Part shown: positions 62,031-64,000 of the stretch, one piece after another
Layout of the letters: each line of letters starts with the position of its first letter
Position numbering within the stretch: position 1 is the first letter of the stretch
From: JBBARC01 sp040400005
GTDB lineage: Bacteria > Pseudomonadota > Alphaproteobacteria > Acetobacterales > Acetobacteraceae
Length of the DNA stretch: 64,000 bases
Direction: 5' to 3'
Assembly (NCBI GenBank): GCA_040400005.1
Contig: JBBARC010000002.1
Coordinates: 66,244 to 130,243 of the forward strand
Position numbers and translations under genes: made by a program
The notes under the pieces: model-generated
The model's database searches: none
What the model saw: the letters and a program-made list of their open reading frames with translations, nothing else
Told to the model about the DNA's origin: nothing

Positions 62031-62054
62031 TATACTGTGCCGAGGAGTGCTAGC

Positions 62055-62597
62055 ATGCCCCGCCTTGATGTAACGCGTGCGTTTTTACCGGTGCGGATTG
62101 CGCTGATCACGGTATCGGACAGCCGCGAGCTTTCTAACGACACCTCCGGCGATACGCTGGCTGCTCGCATTGTCAGTGCCGGCCATGTGCTGGCGGCGCG
62201 CCATATTGTGCGTGACGAGGTGGACGCGATTGCCGCTTTGCTGGGCGATGCGATCGCCGATCCGCTGATTGATGTGGTGATTACCACCGGCGGCACCGGG
62301 ATTACCGGGCGTGATGTGACCCCCGAAGCGTTCGATCGGGTGCTGGAAAAGCGCATTGAAGGGTTTGGCGAATTGTTTCGCATGCTGAGCTTTCAAAAAA
62401 TCGGCACATCGACCATGCAAAGCCGCGCTTTGGCAGGGGTTGCCGGGGGCACTTATTTGTTTGCGCTGCCTGGTAGCACTGGGGCGGTGAAGGATGGCTG
62501 GGATGATATCTTGGTTTTTCAGTTAGATAGCCGGCACCAGCCGTGCAATTTGGTGGAGCTTATGCCGCGTTTGCAGGAACATCTCGGCGCAACCTAA
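62055..62597 (+). CDS. moaB: Molybdenum cofactor biosynthesis protein B
   Basis: A 180-aa MoaB/Mog-fold protein. Motifs are IALITVSDSRELSNDTSGD near the N-terminus, the molybdopterin-binding VVITTGGTGITGRDVTPEAF (about residues 77-96), and YLFALPGSTGAVKDGWDDIL. It takes part in adenylation of molybdopterin. The ATG at 62055 has a GAGGAG ribosome site 7 bases upstream. It may be co-transcribed with the transglycosylase. Confidence 0.95.
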   Translation: MPRLDVTRAFLPVRIALITVSDSRELSNDTSGDTLAARIVSAGHVLAARHIVRDEVDAIAALLGDAIADPLIDVVITTGGTGITGRDVTPEAFDRVLEKRIEGFGELFRMLSFQKIGTSTMQSRALAGVAGGTYLFALPGSTGAVKDGWDDILVFQLDSRHQPCNLVELMPRLQEHLGAT

Positions 62598-62608
62598 AAG
62601 CCACGATG

Positions 62609-62623
62609 TTCGCATTTTGTTCT
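62609..62623. promoter_or_regulatory. Putative LexA (SOS) box 1
   Basis: GTTC-GCATTTT-GTTC matches exactly the alphaproteobacterial LexA box GTTC-N7-GTTC. It lies 56 bases before the radical SAM start codon. A third GTTC at 62632 is spaced by eight, not seven. Confidence 0.7.
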
Positions 62624-62657
62624 TGACTTCGTTCTGCCCTTCGGTGAAATTTCGTTG

Positions 62658-62672
62658 GAACGAACGGAGAAC
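62658..62672. promoter_or_regulatory. Putative LexA (SOS) box 2
   Basis: GAAC-GAACGGA-GAAC, the reverse complement form of GTTC-N7-GTTC, overlapping the ribosome-site region of the radical SAM gene. Confidence 0.65.
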
Positions 62673-62678
62673 GCTGTT

Positions 62679-63884
62679 ATGCATGTGGCCCCGATCCCGC
62701 CTATCCCCAACTGTGCAACCGCGATGTCAGGCGCGGCGTCTGCCGGCCATCGGCCTAGGCGGGATCCGGGGCCAATGGGGGCAACCTCAGGTGCGCATGA
62801 TGTGCCGCAAGCGTTGCGGCGCGGCAGGGGGGCGACGCAAAACCCGGCGCCGCGGTTCGATCGGCAAAGCACCGAGCGGTTTGATGATGGCTGGAGCACC
62901 ATCGATGATTTGGCAGAACTGCCTGCCCTGCCGACAACGCTGATCCGCGATAACAGCAAAAGTGTGATTGCCTGGAATAGCTCGCCCGATTTGGGGTTTG
63001 ACCGGGCGGTTAACCCCTATCGTGGTTGCGAACATGGCTGTGTGTATTGTTATGCGCGGCCAACCCACGCTTACCTCGGCTATTCGCCCGGGTTGGATTT
63101 TGAAACCAAGCTGGTGTTCAAGCCCGATGTTGCCAATTTGCTGGAACGCGAAATGCGCAAAGCCAGCTACGTGCCGCAAACCATGGCGCTGGGGTCTAAC
63201 ACCGACCCCTATCAGCCGATTGAGCGCATTTTAAAACTAACCCGGTCGGTGCTGGAAACGCTGGAACGGTTTGGCCACCCGGTGAGTATTGTTACTAAAT
63301 CGGCCGGCGTGTTGCGCGATCTGGATATTTTGCAGCGCATGGCGGCGCGTGGCCTGGTGCGGGTGTGGATGTCGGTGACAACACTCGACCCCGATTTGGC
63401 CCGCCGCATGGAACCGCGGGCGGCAACCCCTGCACGCAGGCTTTCGGCCATTGCCGCCTTGAGTGGCGCCGGCGTGCCGGTGGCGGTGCTGACCGCACCG
63501 ATGATCCCCGGGCTGAACGATGCCGAGTTGGAAGGTATTATGGAACGCGCCAGCCGTGCCGGTGCTACCAGTGCCGGCTATATTCTGCTGCGCCTGCCGC
63601 ACGAGGTGCGCGCGCTGTTCGAAGCCTGGCTTGGCGAACATTTTCCCGATCGCGCCAAGCACGTGCTCAGCCTCATCCGCGATACCCGCGGCGGCGCGCT
63701 GACCGAAAGCAAGTTTCACGACCGGTTTGTCGGGCAAGGCCCGTATGCCGATCTGCTGGCTAAGCGGTTTGCCCGGGCATCACGGCAATGGGGGTTTGTC
63801 GAACCCGAGGCGCTAAACACACGGTTTTTTAACGCGCCGGGCAACGCACTGGCCGCCGCAGAAACGCAGTTATCGTTGTTTTAG
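62679..63884 (+). CDS. PA0069-family radical SAM protein (SplB-like)
   Basis: A 401-aa radical SAM enzyme of the SplB-like COG1533 group. The cluster motif is YRGCEHGCVYCYARP (CxxxCxxC, about residues 117-125), followed by GLDFETKLVFKPDVANLLE and ALGSNTDPYQPIER. VTKSAGVLRDLDIL and TAPMIPGLNDAELE are typical of the family. Relatives include spore photoproduct lyase, so DNA repair is possible but not shown. ATG 62679 has GGAGAA upstream. Two LexA boxes precede it. Copy I of the palindromic element follows 38 bases after the stop. Confidence 0.9.
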   Translation: MHVAPIPPIPNCATAMSGAASAGHRPRRDPGPMGATSGAHDVPQALRRGRGATQNPAPRFDRQSTERFDDGWSTIDDLAELPALPTTLIRDNSKSVIAWNSSPDLGFDRAVNPYRGCEHGCVYCYARPTHAYLGYSPGLDFETKLVFKPDVANLLEREMRKASYVPQTMALGSNTDPYQPIERILKLTRSVLETLERFGHPVSIVTKSAGVLRDLDILQRMAARGLVRVWMSVTTLDPDLARRMEPRAATPARRLSAIAALSGAGVPVAVLTAPMIPGLNDAELEGIMERASRAGATSAGYILLRLPHEVRALFEAWLGEHFPDRAKHVLSLIRDTRGGALTESKFHDRFVGQGPYADLLAKRFARASRQWGFVEPEALNTRFFNAPGNALAAAETQLSLF

Positions 63885-63922
63885 ATACGCAAGCCTTGGC
63901 AATCGAGTGAATGCAACGAAGT

Positions 63923-63951
63923 AAGGATTTTCTTTTTTCTGAAGAAAAAAG
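63923..63951. repeat. Nested palindromic element, copy I (left arm, interrupted)
   Basis: AAGGATTTTC then TTTTTTCTGAAGAAAAAAG. It stops where GTAACTGCC begins at 63952. The flank before it (63899-63916) matches that of copy A at 17 of 18 bases. Confidence 0.75.
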
Positions 63952-64000
63952 GTAACTGCCCAGGTAGGCGACTCGGATAGTAATTGACCGGTTACGGTGT
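63952..64000. mobile_element. End of a second IS66-type element (runs off the window)
   Basis: Starts with GTAACTGCCCAGGTAGG, the first 17 bases of the terminal repeat of the MITE at 5011, then diverges (CGACTCGG). The 8 bases before it are GAAAAAAG, the expected half of a target duplication. The rest and any transposase are outside the window. Confidence 0.75.

Noticed and set aside
62620..62635. Third LexA-like half-site pair (GTTC-N8-GTTC)
   Set aside because: Spacing is eight rather than seven bases, so I do not count it as an operator.

Overview
The window looks like a chromosomal segment of an alphaproteobacterium, most likely Acetobacteraceae or a related Rhodospirillales group. The reasons are the roughly 60% GC content, two LexA boxes of the alphaproteobacterial GTTC-N7-GTTC type, a class II DAHP synthase, ETF-ubiquinone oxidoreductase, a class I PHA synthase with a depolymerase, and a family of T-rich nested palindromes of a kind I associate with Acetobacteraceae intergenic regions. 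A secreted sedolisin (an acid-acting peptidase family) and three phosphoesterase-superfamily proteins would suit an acidic or phosphate-poor habitat. The family placement is inference, not proof.

Layout. 1-6.8 kb: the start of a YncE/phosphoesterase gene, a Tat-exported phospholipase C, a GST, a CoxE-type VWA protein, a 190-bp IS66-like MITE and a DHA2-type MFS exporter. 6.8-7.7 kb: non-coding, with a run of 40 C. 7.7-9 kb: MAPEG and DUF1003 membrane proteins. 9-18.4 kb: a five-gene transglutaminase / circularly permuted ATP-grasp / alpha-E cluster. 18.8-26.8 kb: a secreted phosphatase, an SDR/DsbA-fold/thioesterase operon, a methyltransferase, sedolisin, tRNA-Lys and a PhyH dioxygenase. 26.9-32.6 kb: cyclophilin, a zinc-ribbon/PBP/OmpA fusion, a membrane protein, DinB, a lipase-like hydrolase and a GNAT with a 14-codon leader. 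32.6-36.4 kb: a GT4-GT2-GT2 glycosyltransferase and a 52-aa protein. 36.5-39.6 kb: DUF1045-PhnM, tRNA-Asn, rpmG and a PmtA-like methyltransferase. 39.7-46 kb: a Do protease, phaC-phaZ, a duplicated-domain periplasmic protein and DJ-1/PfpI. 46-54 kb: a pseudokinase with a membrane partner, DAHP synthase, an orphan TacA-type antitoxin fragment, an SDR, an aminotransferase and a GGT-like lipoprotein. 54-64 kb: a DsbA-like protein, DUF3667, a predicted secreted metalloprotein, ETF-QO, family-4 UDG, a lytic transglycosylase, moaB and an SplB-like radical SAM gene behind two LexA boxes.

A theme of the window is a family of about 130-bp palindromic elements (nine full or partial copies). Each arm holds its own small hairpin, and the arms surround a semi-conserved core of about 43 bp that occurs in both orientations. 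Eight of nine lie just after a stop codon, so they may act as two-way terminators. Two of them are the insertion targets of IS66-type ends (GTAA termini; an 8-bp duplication is visible for the complete one).

Most genes sit in short operons of two or three with overlapping start/stop codons. No prophage, CRISPR array or complete transposase gene is visible. The best candidates for unexplained biology are the palindrome/IS66 relationship, the pseudokinase pair, the doubled ATP-grasp/alpha-E module and the SOS-type control of the radical SAM gene.
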